64,000 nucleotides of DNA, from the NCBI RefSeq assembly GCF_017744955.1, contig NZ_JAGIAG010000018.1, positions 62,001 through 126,000 of the forward strand. Reading direction: 5' to 3'. This DNA is from Dokdonella sp. (GTDB lineage Bacteria > Pseudomonadota > Gammaproteobacteria > Xanthomonadales > Rhodanobacteraceae). The notes under the pieces are model-generated. The model had not been told where the DNA came from, searched no databases, and was given only the letters and a program-made list of their open reading frames with translations. Each line of letters begins with the position of its first letter. Position 1 is the first letter of the stretch. The position numbers were made by a program, and so were the translations under genes. Below, one piece after another: positions 10,877-20,175 of the stretch.

Positions 10877-11266
10877 ATGACTGCGATCAACGGCTTCAGC
10901 GGCTGGAACTCCACTTCCCTGTCCGGCGACGCGATGCCTTCCGCCCGTTCGCCCTCGTCGACGTTCGATCCGATGCTGCGCCTCGACGACACGGTGATTT
11001 CCTGGGGCTGCGAATACGGCAAGGGCATCTTCCTCGTGCTCGACACGGGCCGCGAAGGTCCGGACGACGTCAAGATCACGATCCACGACGACGGCAGCTC
11101 GACCGTCAGCGTCAACGGCGTCAAGTACGAGTTCAGCCGCGAGGAGACGCAGAACCTGCGCGTGCGCGTCGACGACAACGACAGCGTGCAGATCGACGAT
11201 CAACGGACAGGCATCGAGAAGGTGCTGATCCCGAACCCGATCCAAGTCTTCACGTATCCGGAATGA
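10877..11266 (+). CDS. Small protein of unknown function
   Basis: A 129-residue acidic protein that I do not recognise. The ATG at 10877 is preceded by GAGGAGAA. The first 35 residues are Ser/Pro-rich and low in complexity. The remainder alternates short beta-strand-like stretches with Asp/Gly turns (DTGREGPDDVKITIHDDG, VRVDDNDSVQIDD), suggesting a small beta-sandwich, perhaps metal- or partner-binding. There is no signal peptide or membrane segment. It lies between two leftward genes with its own upstream region and appears to be monocistronic. Confidence 0.6.
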   Translation: MTAINGFSGWNSTSLSGDAMPSARSPSSTFDPMLRLDDTVISWGCEYGKGIFLVLDTGREGPDDVKITIHDDGSSTVSVNGVKYEFSREETQNLRVRVDDNDSVQIDDQRTGIEKVLIPNPIQVFTYPE

Positions 11267-11290
11267 GCGGACGGCGGGACAGCCGCCGGA

Positions 11291-12196
11291 CTATTCGCGC
11301 TTGACCGCGTGCCCGCCGAACTCGTTGCGCATCGCCGCGAGCAGCTTGTCGGCGTAGGAATCGTCGTCGCGCGAACGCAGGCGCTCGAGCAGCGCCTGCG
11401 TGATCACCGGCGCGGGCACGTCGAGCGCGATCGCCTCGGCGACGGTCCAGCGGCCTTCGCCCGAATCGGCCACGTGCGGCGCGATGCCGGTCATCGCCGG
11501 ATTCTTCGACAGCGCATCGGCGGTCAGGTCGAGCAGCCACGAACGCACCACGCTGCCGTGGCGCCAGATCTCGGCGACCTGGTGCAGGTCGAAGGCGAAG
11601 CCGGTCTTGTGCCGGAGAATCGAGAAGCCCTCGGCATAAGCCTGCATCAGGCCGTATTCGATACCGTTGTGGATCATCTTCGCGTAGTGTCCGGCGCCGC
11701 TCGCGCCGACGCGTCCCCAGCCACGCTCCGGCGCGGGCGCCAGCGTCGCGAAGATCGGCTGCAGGCGCTCGATCGCCGACACCTCGCCGCCGATCATCAG
11801 GCTGTAGCCCTCCTCCAATCCCCACACGCCGCCGCTGGTGCCGCAGTCGACGTAGTCGACGCCATGCTCCGCGGCCCGTGCGGCGCGGCGCAGCGTGTCC
11901 TGGTAGTTCGAGTTGCCGCCGTCGATCAATGCGTCGCCGGCGCCGAGCAGCGACAGCAACGAGTCCACCGTGCGATCGGTGATTTCGCCGGCCGGCACCA
12001 TCAGCCACAACGCGCGCGGCTCGGCGAGTTTGCCGACCAGCTCTTCGAGCGAGGCGGCCGCTTCGCCGCCGTGCGCGGCGATCGCCGCGCGCGCGTCCGC
12101 GTTCGGATCGAAACCCACCAGGTGATGCCCGCCGCGCAGCAGCCGCTGCGCCATGTTCGCGCCCATGCGGCCGAGGCCGATCATGCCCAGTTCCAT
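11291..12196 (-). CDS. gnd: 6-phosphogluconate dehydrogenase, short (300-residue) decarboxylating type
   Basis: A 301-residue protein with the N-terminal dinucleotide motif GLGRMGANM, the substrate-loop motif GGNSNYQDT and the catalytic-helix motif GAGHYAKMIHNGIEYG carrying the conserved Lys and Asn. It matches the short GntZ/YqeC-like class, which lacks the C-terminal tail and is often NAD-linked, rather than the 470-residue enterobacterial Gnd. It converts 6-phosphogluconate to ribulose 5-phosphate. No zwf or pgl gene is visible nearby, so it stands alone here. Confidence 0.88.
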   Translation of the reverse strand: MELGMIGLGRMGANMAQRLLRGGHHLVGFDPNADARAAIAAHGGEAAASLEELVGKLAEPRALWLMVPAGEITDRTVDSLLSLLGAGDALIDGGNSNYQDTLRRAARAAEHGVDYVDCGTSGGVWGLEEGYSLMIGGEVSAIERLQPIFATLAPAPERGWGRVGASGAGHYAKMIHNGIEYGLMQAYAEGFSILRHKTGFAFDLHQVAEIWRHGSVVRSWLLDLTADALSKNPAMTGIAPHVADSGEGRWTVAEAIALDVPAPVITQALLERLRSRDDDSYADKLLAAMRNEFGGHAVKRE

Positions 12197-12298
12197 CGCG
12201 ATGCTCCGTCGGCGGCACGGCCGCGTCGAGGGCGATGATAGCTCCGGCGCAAACCGCGGCGCCGCCCGCTGCGCTGCCGGGCGGCGTCGCGGCGGGCG

Positions 12299-13819
12299 TC
12301 AATCGGACGTGGCGCCGCCGAACGAGTCGGCGAAGATCGTGTCGTTGGCGACGAAGCGCGCGATGGTCATGTCGAAATCGCTGGTATTGGCCGGACTGGA
12401 CAGCGTCCAGCGACGGTAGCCGGCGGTGACGACGTCGTCGCCGTCCATGATCAGGTCGGAACCGAAGGAGAGCTTGTCGGCGTCGAGGTTGGCGGAGAAA
12501 TCCAGCACGGCGAACGCATGCAGCGGCGTGCCGGTCGAGCCCAGCTGAGCGACGGCCTGCATCGGATGGCCGTCGCCGAACAAGTCCGCCTTCATGTTGA
12601 TCCCGACCACCAGGTCGCGCGTGTCGGCGCGCTCGGCGATGCCGTACGGGACGTTCAATCCGCTGAGCAGCAACTGGTGCCGCATGTTGCTGCTGCCGCC
12701 GCCGAAATCGTTGTCCAGCGTGCCGTCCGGATGGTAGGCCGCGAGCAGCAGTTCGTATTGCGGCGACGGAGTGGCGCTGTCGTTGTAGGCGAACCCGGCG
12801 ACGACGAAGCCGCCATTGTGACGCCGCGCGATGCGCGTCACCGCATCCTGCTTGCTGGTGCCCAGATCGCCGTAGACGGCGTCGTCGATGAAGTGGTCCA
12901 CCTGTCCGGTGACGCCGTTCACGCTGAGCACGAATCCGTCGATGTCTCCGCCGGCCGGCGCCCGCTGCCGCTCGCCGACGATCACCAGCCGGTACGCGAA
13001 CGGCGCCGGCGAATAGGCCAGCACGTCGAAAGCGGCGTCGCGGCCGGCCGGCGTGTAGTCCGGGTTGTAGACGAACACGCCGGCATGCTCCGGGACGTTG
13101 CCGAACGCCAGGTTCCGCGCGCCGCTCGCCGGGTTCAGGTTGATCGCGAAGGCGGCCGGGTTTCGGGTGGTGCCGACGCCGGCATCGGTTTCCACCTCGC
13201 CGACGATGTAGAGCTGGCTGGCGTACCAGACGATGCGGTTCGGGCGTTCGTCCTTGTTCGCCGGATCGGAGCCCAGATCCAGCCAGACCGTCTTGACGCC
13301 GTTCGAACCGAATCCGCTGCACGGCGCGCCGGTGCCGTCGATGCACGCCACCTGGATGTCCAGATCGGTGTTCGATCCCGTGTGCTGGGTGCCGACGAAG
13401 TAGAACGTGTCGCCGGTGCCCTTGGCGACGTCGGTGACTTCCAGCATCGTCGAGGGAATCAGCTTGCGGCCGGTGCCGTTGTAGCCGGTGTCGTAGGCGC
13501 CGTCGGCCTTCAGCTTGGCGATGGCCAGGCGGCGCGCGCCCGAGGCGCCGGTCTGGTATCCGGTCAGCCAGTAGCCGCCGTCGCTGCTCGGAAACACGCG
13601 CAGCCCGACGTCGAACGCGCCGTCGGCGCTGTTGAAGTCGGCCGTGCGCCAACCGGTGCCGTCGAACGTGCCGTCCGGCGTCAGGTCGCTGATCGCCAGC
13701 GAGCCGAGCGGCTGGCCTTCCGCGTCGAGCACGCGCGTTTGCAGGATGTCCTTGTCGATGTCCATGGCCGACGCCGGCGCGAGCGCCAGCAAGCCGAGAG
13801 CGAGCAGCAGAGATTTCAT
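12299..13819 (-). CDS. Secreted delta-60-repeat protein with C-terminal F-A-D-S-F tag
   Basis: A 506-residue protein with a signal peptide (MKSLLLALGLLALAPASA) and several delta-60-type repeats (LDNDFGGG, FGSNGVKTV, YDTGYNGTGRKL) that build a propeller-like fold. It ends DTIFADSFGGATSD. The same short terminal pattern (aromatic-x-Asp/Asn-Gly/Ser-Phe) closes the two other secreted repeat proteins at 52303-53469 and 53490-55517. It has no transmembrane or basic tail, so it is not a PEP-CTERM or LPXTG signal. The function is unknown; it is presumably exported to the periplasm or beyond. Confidence 0.75.
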   Translation of the reverse strand: MKSLLLALGLLALAPASAMDIDKDILQTRVLDAEGQPLGSLAISDLTPDGTFDGTGWRTADFNSADGAFDVGLRVFPSSDGGYWLTGYQTGASGARRLAIAKLKADGAYDTGYNGTGRKLIPSTMLEVTDVAKGTGDTFYFVGTQHTGSNTDLDIQVACIDGTGAPCSGFGSNGVKTVWLDLGSDPANKDERPNRIVWYASQLYIVGEVETDAGVGTTRNPAAFAINLNPASGARNLAFGNVPEHAGVFVYNPDYTPAGRDAAFDVLAYSPAPFAYRLVIVGERQRAPAGGDIDGFVLSVNGVTGQVDHFIDDAVYGDLGTSKQDAVTRIARRHNGGFVVAGFAYNDSATPSPQYELLLAAYHPDGTLDNDFGGGSSNMRHQLLLSGLNVPYGIAERADTRDLVVGINMKADLFGDGHPMQAVAQLGSTGTPLHAFAVLDFSANLDADKLSFGSDLIMDGDDVVTAGYRRWTLSSPANTSDFDMTIARFVANDTIFADSFGGATSD

Positions 13820-14011
13820 GGCCTTCCCCGTGATGAATGGTGGAACGCCGTCGAAGTACGCAGGTTCGCGCGCAATCGGGACATTCGCGCCGCAGCGCCG
13901 GCGAAAGCCGCCCGAAAGAAGACCGCTTCACACTATCGGCAAGGCTTCGCGGCGGCGCCTCGACGGCGACACCAGGAAGAAGCCAAAGCCCTGATTCGCT
14001 AGACAATTTCC

Positions 14012-14872
14012 ATGATCAAGCCTTCGGAATTCTATCTGCGCGGCGGGCGCGCCGGCGTGCTGCTGATCCACGGCCTCACCGGCACGCCGACCGAGATGCG
14101 CTTCGTCGGCAACGGCCTCAACCGCGCCGGCTTCACGGTGCTCGGCATGCAGCTGGCCGGCCACTGCGGCGACGAATCGGACCTGCTCGCCACCGGCTGG
14201 CGCGACTGGGTCGCCAGCGTGTCCGCGGCGGCCGATCGCCTCCGCGAGCAGGTCGACCATCTGTTCGTCGCCGGCCTCTCGATGGGCGCCGTGCTCGCGC
14301 TCAAACTCGCCATCGACCGTCCGCGCGACGTCGACGGTCTCGGTCTCTACGGCACCACCTTCTTCCACGACGGCTGGGCGACGCCCGCCGTCGGCCGCCT
14401 CGCCTTCCTGCTGCCGCTGATCACCTCGCTCGGCTTCGGCCGCGACCGCGTGTCGGAGGAAGTCGAGCCGTACGGCATCAAGGACGAGCGCATCCGCAAC
14501 CGCATCGTCGGCGCGATGCTCTCCGGCGACAGCCAGGCCGCCGGCCTGGCCGGCTTCCCGTGGCCGTCGCTGGCCGAGTTCCAGCGCCTGTCGCTGCACG
14601 TGCGCAACCGCATCGGCCGCGTGCGTGCGCCGTGCTTCGTCGCGCATTCCTCCAACGACGACGTCGCCAGCTTGCGCAACGTGCGCGCGGTCGAGCGCGG
14701 CGTGAGCGCGCCGGTCGAGACCTTGCTGCTCGACAACAGCTACCACATGGTCACCGTCGACCAGGAACGCGGCAAGCTGATCGAGCGCTCGGCTGCGTTC
14801 TTCCAGCGGGTCGTCGAGCAGAATCCGATCGAGCTGCCGCAGGGTGCCGCGGTCGCGACCGCGATCGACTGA
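14012..14872 (+). CDS. Alpha/beta hydrolase (carboxylesterase/thioesterase-like)
   Basis: A 286-residue cytosolic serine hydrolase. It has an oxyanion-loop motif LLIHGLTGTP, nucleophile elbow GLSMG with Ser90, a probable acid in HSSNDD and the catalytic His in NSYHMVTVD. It resembles the Est30-type carboxylesterase family, which also includes acyl-thioesterase-like members. It is the first gene of a rightward run with the FemAB/GNAT-like and arginase-fold genes (13-base gap, then overlap), which suggests a role in removing or transferring an acyl group in that pathway. Confidence 0.85.
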   Translation: MIKPSEFYLRGGRAGVLLIHGLTGTPTEMRFVGNGLNRAGFTVLGMQLAGHCGDESDLLATGWRDWVASVSAAADRLREQVDHLFVAGLSMGAVLALKLAIDRPRDVDGLGLYGTTFFHDGWATPAVGRLAFLLPLITSLGFGRDRVSEEVEPYGIKDERIRNRIVGAMLSGDSQAAGLAGFPWPSLAEFQRLSLHVRNRIGRVRAPCFVAHSSNDDVASLRNVRAVERGVSAPVETLLLDNSYHMVTVDQERGKLIERSAAFFQRVVEQNPIELPQGAAVATAID

Positions 14873-14885
14873 CCGTGGCCGGCTG

Positions 14886-15995
14886 ATGGCGACGGCAGGC
14901 GCGTCGTACCACAACCTGCTCGAGCCGCCCGCGCTGGTAGGACATTTCCTCGCGCATCCGCCGCTCGATTTCCGCGCGCTGACGCTGCCGTCCGGCACGC
15001 CGGCCTTCGTCGCGCGCTTCGATCTCTTGACCACCGCCGACGACGACCTGCGCCGCCGCGTGTCGGCGCTGCCGCTGTATCGCTGGTGGAGCCGCCTGCT
15101 GCGTCCGCGCACCTGCTTCGTCGGCACCACCGTGTCGGAGTACGCCTTGCTGCCGCGCGGCGCCGACGCCGACGCGCTGGTGCGCGAGTGGCGAACCGCG
15201 CCGGCGGCGCGCCAGCCGTTCCTGATCGTCAAGGACCTGCCGCAGGAATCGCCCCTGCTCGACCAGGCCAGCAACGCCGCCGCGCGCGCCGTCGCGCGCG
15301 CCTGCGAGCAGGCCGGCTTCGTGCTGCTCGAGGGCCAGGCATTGGCCTGGGTGCCGATCGACTTCGAATCGACCGAAGACTACCTGACGCGCCTGTCATC
15401 CAGCCGGCGCAAGGACATCCGCCGCAAGCTGCGCGCGCGCGCGGAACTGGAGATCTCGGAAATCCCGACCGGCGACGCCTATTTCGCCGACGCCGCCGTG
15501 CGCGAGGAGTTCTACGCGCGCTATCTCGACGTCTATGCGCAGAGCGAAATCCACTTCGACCAGCTCAGTCGCGAATTCTTCGACGCGCTGCTGCAGGACG
15601 CGTCGTGCGGCGGCATCGTCTTCGTGTATCGTCACCGCGGCGAACTGATCGGCTGGAATCTGTGCTTCGTCGTCGGCGACGCGCTGGTCGACAAGTACGT
15701 CGGCTTCCGCTACCCGCAGGCGCGCGAACAGAACCTGTACTTCGTGAGCTGGATGCACAACCTCGACTACGCGCTGCGCCGCGACCTGTGCTGCTACGTC
15801 GCCGGCTGGACGGATCCTGCGATCAAGTCCTACCTCGGTGCGCGCTTCACCTTCACGCGCCACGCCGTGCGCCCGCGCAGCCGCGTGCTGCGCGCAGTGC
15901 TGCAACGGATCGCCGGCCGCTTCGAGAGCGACCGCGCGCGCCTCGACGGCGGCGACGCGGAAGCGAAGACCGATGCCGGCGCCGCTCGTCCTTGA
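14886..15995 (+). CDS. FemAB/CelD-like GNAT-fold acyltransferase
   Basis: A 369-residue protein starting MATAGASYHNLL. The second half carries the acetyltransferase_6/CelD-type fold (SSSRRKDIRRKLRARAEL near residue 170, then YLDVYAQSEIHFDQLSREFFDAL and a long C-terminal GNAT-like core). Such enzymes transfer acyl or aminoacyl groups to amines or peptidoglycan precursors. The N-terminal 150 residues look like a degenerate copy of the same fold. The stop lies 23 bases inside the next gene, so translation is coupled to the arginase-fold gene. Confidence 0.7.
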   Translation: MATAGASYHNLLEPPALVGHFLAHPPLDFRALTLPSGTPAFVARFDLLTTADDDLRRRVSALPLYRWWSRLLRPRTCFVGTTVSEYALLPRGADADALVREWRTAPAARQPFLIVKDLPQESPLLDQASNAAARAVARACEQAGFVLLEGQALAWVPIDFESTEDYLTRLSSSRRKDIRRKLRARAELEISEIPTGDAYFADAAVREEFYARYLDVYAQSEIHFDQLSREFFDALLQDASCGGIVFVYRHRGELIGWNLCFVVGDALVDKYVGFRYPQAREQNLYFVSWMHNLDYALRRDLCCYVAGWTDPAIKSYLGARFTFTRHAVRPRSRVLRAVLQRIAGRFESDRARLDGGDAEAKTDAGAARP

Positions 15996-16845
15996 CTTCG
16001 ACCGCTCGGTCGGCGCGCTGCCGGACGCGCGCGTCGTCGACCTCGCCGACTGGCAGGAAGCGATCCGCTTCGGCTGCACGCTGCGCCGCTTCCGCGAGGT
16101 CGTGCGCGCGATCGAGGCGCAGCTGCCCGCGAGCTACGGCACCGTCTTCCTCGGCAGCGGCGACTACCACCACCTGAGCTGGCCGCTGATCGAGCGCCGC
16201 GCCGCCCAGGCGCCGTTCGAGGTCGTCGTGTTCGACAACCATCCGGACAACATGCGCTTCCCGTTCGGCGTGCATTGCGGCTCGTGGGTGCGCAAGGTCG
16301 CGCTGCTGCCCCAGGTCGCGCGCGTGCGCGTGCTCGGCATCAGCTCGGCCGACGTGTCCGCCGCGCACGCATGGGAGAACTATCTGACGCCGCTGCGTCG
16401 CGGCAAGCTCGAATACTGGACCGTCGGCGTCGACACCGGCTGGTCGCGTCGCTTCGGCGTGCAGTCCGCGTTCCGTGACTTCGACACGCCGGCCGCCCTG
16501 CTCGACCGCTTCGTCGAGGAGCAGCGCGGCTCGACGGTGCCGACGTACCTGTCGATCGACAAGGACGTGCTCAGCCCCGAAGTCGCGCACACCAACTGGG
16601 ACCAGGGCCGGATGCTCGAAGCCGATCTCGTCCGCGGCATCGAAGCCTTGGACGGACGCCTCATCGGCAGCGACATCACCGGCGACGTCTCGGCCTATCG
16701 CTACCGGACCTGGTGGAAGCGCAAGCTCAGCGCGCTCGACGAGCAGCCGGAGATCGACGCGGCGCAACTGGCCGAGTGGCAGGGACAGCAGCATGCGTTG
16801 AATCTGCGGCTGCTCCAACGGATCGACGCGGCGACGCGGCGGTAA
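15973..16845 (+). CDS. Arginase/ureohydrolase-fold protein
   Basis: A 290-residue protein of the arginase/deacetylase fold. Metal-site motifs are recognisable but altered: GSGDYHHL in place of GGDH, FDNHPDN for the D-x-H-x-D motif and SIDKDVL for S-x-D-x-D. Each retains Asp/His residues able to bind a metal pair. It could hydrolyse a guanidino or amide group, but the unusual first motif means the substrate may differ from arginine. It overlaps the acyltransferase gene by 23 bases. I place it in the candidate amino-lipid cluster. Confidence 0.75.
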   Translation: MPAPLVLDFDRSVGALPDARVVDLADWQEAIRFGCTLRRFREVVRAIEAQLPASYGTVFLGSGDYHHLSWPLIERRAAQAPFEVVVFDNHPDNMRFPFGVHCGSWVRKVALLPQVARVRVLGISSADVSAAHAWENYLTPLRRGKLEYWTVGVDTGWSRRFGVQSAFRDFDTPAALLDRFVEEQRGSTVPTYLSIDKDVLSPEVAHTNWDQGRMLEADLVRGIEALDGRLIGSDITGDVSAYRYRTWWKRKLSALDEQPEIDAAQLAEWQGQQHALNLRLLQRIDAATRR

Positions 16846-17116
16846 CCGGACCGTACTCGAATTCTTTCGGGAGTTCCCGATGCGTCGCGTGCGTGCGATG
16901 GAGCTCGGCGCCGCGCTCGCCGAGGAGCGCCTGATGAAACGTGGTCCCACTTCGAGGACGTCGAGCATAGAGCGCACCTCGAGTCCGGTCTACGCCTGTC
17001 AGGCGAAGCCGCTCTCTTGCGAAGACGCCCGTGCCTTCTGGACCATGGCAAATCTCCGGATCACGCAATACGGTCGCAAATCCCGAACGTGTATCGCCTA
17101 AGGCATAAGAGGCCTG

Positions 17117-18034
17117 ATGAGTACGAGCTTCAATGCTTCACTCCTCCTGCTACTGCTGGCCATCTGCCCGCTCGCCGTCGCTGGATCACCGGCTCCCACG
17201 GCGACGCCGGCCAATCCGCCTGCCTTCCAGATCGAACGCAGCGCCGTCCACACGATCGCCTCGGTGAAGCTCAAGCGCAGCTACGACCTCTACGTGAAGC
17301 TGCCGCCGGGTTACGACAAGCCCGAGAACGTGCAGCGCAAATACCCGGTGCTGTACCTGACCGACGGCCCGTACACGTTCCAGGTCGCCTCCGGCGTCAC
17401 GCGCGTGCCGTTCAACCACGGCACCTTCGAGGACTTCATCCTGGTCGGGCTGTCGTACGCGCAAGGCGACGACCCGGTCGTCAGCCGCGAACGCGACCTG
17501 ACGCCGCTGGTCGACCTGCGCAGCAAGTCGACGCCGACGGGCGGCGGGCCGGCCTATCTCGATTTCATCCGCGACGAGGCGATCCCGCTGATCGAGAAGA
17601 CCTACCGCACCGATCCGCGCCGGCGCAGCCTTGCCGGCCAGTCGTACGGCGGCCTGTTCGGCATCTGGGTGATGTTCAACGAGCCGGAGCTGTTCCAGAA
17701 CTACATCCTGACCAGCGCCTCGCTCTGGTACAACAAGAAGGCGATGTTCGACGCCGAGACCGCGTACGCGAAGACGCACGCCGACCTGAAAGCGAATCTC
17801 TACATGGCGATCGGCTCGACCGAGTATCCGGGCGGCTGCGGCGACGCGCCCTCGCAGTGCCCGGACGGGCCGAACATGGTCGCGCAACAGGCCGAGATGC
17901 TGAAGCGCCTCGCCTCGCGCAAGTACAAGAGCCTCGCGCTGCACGGCAAGGTCGTCGAAGGCGCGTTCCACACCACGACCTTTCCGGTCGGCTTGCTGTG
18001 GGCGCTGCAGGACGTCTACCTGATCCGGAAATGA
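17117..18034 (+). CDS. Secreted esterase of the Fes/IroE/esterase D alpha/beta-hydrolase family
   Basis: A 305-residue protein with a signal peptide (ASLLLLLLAICPLAVAG), the core motif KYPVLYLTDG, nucleophile elbow GQSYGG near Ser176 and the catalytic His in GAFHTTTF near the C-terminus. Family members hydrolyse trilactone siderophores, S-formylglutathione or other esters; the periplasmic location is like IroE. It sits between the two halves of the candidate lipid cluster, with a 271-base upstream gap in which I see no gene, and may or may not belong to the cluster. Confidence 0.8.
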   Translation: MSTSFNASLLLLLLAICPLAVAGSPAPTATPANPPAFQIERSAVHTIASVKLKRSYDLYVKLPPGYDKPENVQRKYPVLYLTDGPYTFQVASGVTRVPFNHGTFEDFILVGLSYAQGDDPVVSRERDLTPLVDLRSKSTPTGGGPAYLDFIRDEAIPLIEKTYRTDPRRRSLAGQSYGGLFGIWVMFNEPELFQNYILTSASLWYNKKAMFDAETAYAKTHADLKANLYMAIGSTEYPGGCGDAPSQCPDGPNMVAQQAEMLKRLASRKYKSLALHGKVVEGAFHTTTFPVGLLWALQDVYLIRK

Positions 18035-18050
18035 CCGGCTGCGGAACGGG

Positions 18051-19289
18051 CTACGCCGCCGTGGCGACCGTCTGCAGGACCGTGCAGATCGCCTCGAACG
18101 CTTCGTCGTCGAGCCAGGGGCTGCTCGAGATCGTCAGCGTGGTCGCCGCGAACGCGCGCGCGTTCGGCACCTGGTGCTCGCCGACGAACGGCTGCAGATA
18201 GCCGTAGTCCGGCAGCGCGCGGATGAACAGCCGGCTGACGCCGAGACCGGCGCCCCACAGCACACGCAACGCCGCATCGCGCGTGGCTTCGTCGCGCAGG
18301 CGCAGCAGCAGGAACGGCCAGCTGCCGGCAGCATCGGCAGGATCGTCGATCAGCGTCACGCCGGCGATTCGCGCCAGACGCGTCTTGCGCCGCATCGCCT
18401 GCGCGGTGCACGTCTGCAGAAACGACGGTAGCCGCGCGAATGCACGCGCGCCGACCGATTGGCGCCAGCGGCCGAGCGTGTGCAGCGGGATGTCGGCGCT
18501 GAAATCGTCGCCGACCGCGGCGACCGGATCGCCGCGGCGCAACGCCCGGCGCAACGGCGCGCCGTAGGCGAGCCCGAGCAGCGACGGCCGGTACAACGCG
18601 TGGTAGCCGAGCAGCTGCAACGAGCGCTCGAGTTCCCAGCCGAACCGGTACGGCACGATCTCGCGGCTCGTGCGCGCGAGCTCGCGGCGCAACGGCGCAT
18701 CGCGCGCGACCAGCAGGCCGCCCTCGAAGGTGGTCAGGCCCTTGCCGACCGCGAGGCTGAAGAAGCCGGCGTCGCCGTCGAGGCCGACCGGCCGGCCGCC
18801 GCGCCGTGCGCCGAGCGCCTGCGCGGCGTCCTCGATCACGAACGCGCCGGCCTCGCGCGCGATCGCGAGCGCGGTGCCGACGTCGGCGACGCGGCCGGCC
18901 AGGTGCGTCGGCACCGCGGCGAGCGTGTCGCGATCGCACAGCCGCGCGAGCTGCGCGGCGTCGAAGTCGATCGAGCCCGGCGCGAGATCGCACAGGCGCA
19001 GTTCCAGGCCGCAATGCGCCACCGCGAGCGCGACCAGCGGGCAGGTGTAGGCCGGCACGATCACGGCGCGCCGACCGCTCAGGCGATGCATCGCGGTCAA
19101 GGCGACGACCAGGCTGGCGGTGCCGGAACATTCGACCTGCACCTCCTCGACGCCGAGGAAGTCGGCGGCGCAGCGCGCGAGATCGCCGTGGTGCGGCGCG
19201 TTGCCGGCGAACGGCGACAGATCGCGCCAGCGCGGCGGCAGGCCGGCGGTCGGCGGGATTTCGCTACGTGGCGGGCGGCTTTTCGCCAT
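18051..19289 (-). CDS. DegT/DnrJ/EryC1/StrS-family PLP aminotransferase
   Basis: A 412-residue PLP enzyme with the family motif GTASLVVAL (phosphate loop), VIEDAAQALGA (Asp to the pyridine ring) and the Schiff-base Lys in AVGKGLTTFEGG near residue 180. Family members aminate keto-sugars or, in some pathways, keto-acyl substrates. Its ATG lies 26 bases inside the preceding EamA gene. The operon is therefore EamA, EamA, aminotransferase, which is the ArnE/ArnF/ArnB type of combination though without other arn genes. Confidence 0.82.
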   Translation of the reverse strand: MAKSRPPRSEIPPTAGLPPRWRDLSPFAGNAPHHGDLARCAADFLGVEEVQVECSGTASLVVALTAMHRLSGRRAVIVPAYTCPLVALAVAHCGLELRLCDLAPGSIDFDAAQLARLCDRDTLAAVPTHLAGRVADVGTALAIAREAGAFVIEDAAQALGARRGGRPVGLDGDAGFFSLAVGKGLTTFEGGLLVARDAPLRRELARTSREIVPYRFGWELERSLQLLGYHALYRPSLLGLAYGAPLRRALRRGDPVAAVGDDFSADIPLHTLGRWRQSVGARAFARLPSFLQTCTAQAMRRKTRLARIAGVTLIDDPADAAGSWPFLLLRLRDEATRDAALRVLWGAGLGVSRLFIRALPDYGYLQPFVGEHQVPNARAFAATTLTISSSPWLDDEAFEAICTVLQTVATAA

Positions 19290-19653
19290 CGGTTTCGCTG
19301 ATCGCGAGGCAGACGATGCCGGCGATGATAAGCGCGCTGCCGAGCAGTTGCGGCGTGCCGATCTTCTCGCCGAACAGCACCACCGACAGCGCCATCACGC
19401 TGATCACTTCCAGATGCGACGCGGCGAACGCGGGGCCGATCGGCGCGTGTTCGAGCAGCGTCATCCAGGTCAGGAAGGCGCCGACGTAGCAGGCGATCGC
19501 GCAGTACACCCACGGCGTGGACAGGAGCCGCCAGACCCAGTCCAGGCTCGCCTCGGGCGGCATCGCGTGATTGGCGGTCAGCTTGAAGCACACCTGCGCG
19601 AAGGTGTCGAAGCAGACCAGCACGAGGAATCCGATCACGTAGAAGCGGCGCAT
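19264..19653 (-). CDS. EamA/SMR-type 4-TM half-transporter, second subunit
   Basis: A 129-residue protein with four hydrophobic helices and the EamA-type core (HAPIGPAFAASHLEVISVMALSVVLFGEKI near residue 70). It resembles ArnE/ArnF flippase subunits and small multidrug resistance proteins. Its ATG overlaps the stop of the partner gene (ATGA), and the pair probably forms a heterodimer that moves an amphipathic or lipid-linked product across the inner membrane. Confidence 0.78.
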   Translation of the reverse strand: MRRFYVIGFLVLVCFDTFAQVCFKLTANHAMPPEASLDWVWRLLSTPWVYCAIACYVGAFLTWMTLLEHAPIGPAFAASHLEVISVMALSVVLFGEKIGTPQLLGSALIIAGIVCLAISETDGEKPPAT

Positions 19654-20009
19654 CAGGCAAGCCCCACGACGGCCACGCCCGCGGCGACGAGCAGGATGCC
19701 GACCGTACGCAGCGGAGAGAACTTCTCGTTGAAGAGGAACCGCCCGGCGACCATCACCGCGACGATGTTGATCGAGCCGAGCAGCACGCCTTCCGACAGC
19801 GGCACCAGCGAGAGGAAGGCGAGCCAGACCAGGAACTCGGCGACGTAGCAGCCGACGCCGATCCAGATCCATGGCCGCCGCGCCATCGCGCGCCAGCGCG
19901 CCATGCCCTCGCCCAGGCCCGGCGCGGCCGCGGCGGCCTTGAACGAAAGCTGCCCGAAAGTATCGAGCAATACATTGAGCAGCCACAGCGTGACCACGGT
20001 CGCGGACAT
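19653..20009 (-). CDS. EamA/SMR-type 4-TM half-transporter, first subunit
   Basis: A 118-residue protein with four hydrophobic segments and the core VPLSEGVLLGSINIVAVMVA followed by FNEKFS. It is the first gene of the leftward operon EamA-EamA-aminotransferase, and the two half-transporters differ enough that an antiparallel heterodimer is likely. It is divergent from the acyl carrier protein gene across a 166-base region that must hold both promoters. Confidence 0.78.
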   Translation of the reverse strand: MSATVVTLWLLNVLLDTFGQLSFKAAAAAPGLGEGMARWRAMARRPWIWIGVGCYVAEFLVWLAFLSLVPLSEGVLLGSINIVAVMVAGRFLFNEKFSPLRTVGILLVAAGVAVVGLA

Positions 20010-20175
20010 CGGCGTCCTTCACGGCCCGTCGATACGGCCGCAACTACGGTGGAAGGCGGCGCAGTATGCCCGTGCCGCGTGACAGCGTCGACCGTCCGCG
20101 CTTGAAGATCGCCACGCGCCCGGCGATCATGCGGCCGAGCGTCGCGTGCCGATGCCCCCATCGAGGAGAAACGGA

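Noticed and set aside
16880..17101. A 73-codon rightward frame in the gap after the arginase-fold gene
   Set aside because: No ribosome-binding site, no recognisable pattern, and base composition lower in GC than the flanking genes; more likely non-coding upstream sequence of the esterase gene.
18051..20009. An arn (aminoarabinose lipid A) operon
   Set aside because: Aminotransferase and EamA pair resemble arnB/arnE/arnF, but arnA, arnC, arnD and arnT are absent and the neighbours are acyl carrier protein and ketoacyl synthase.
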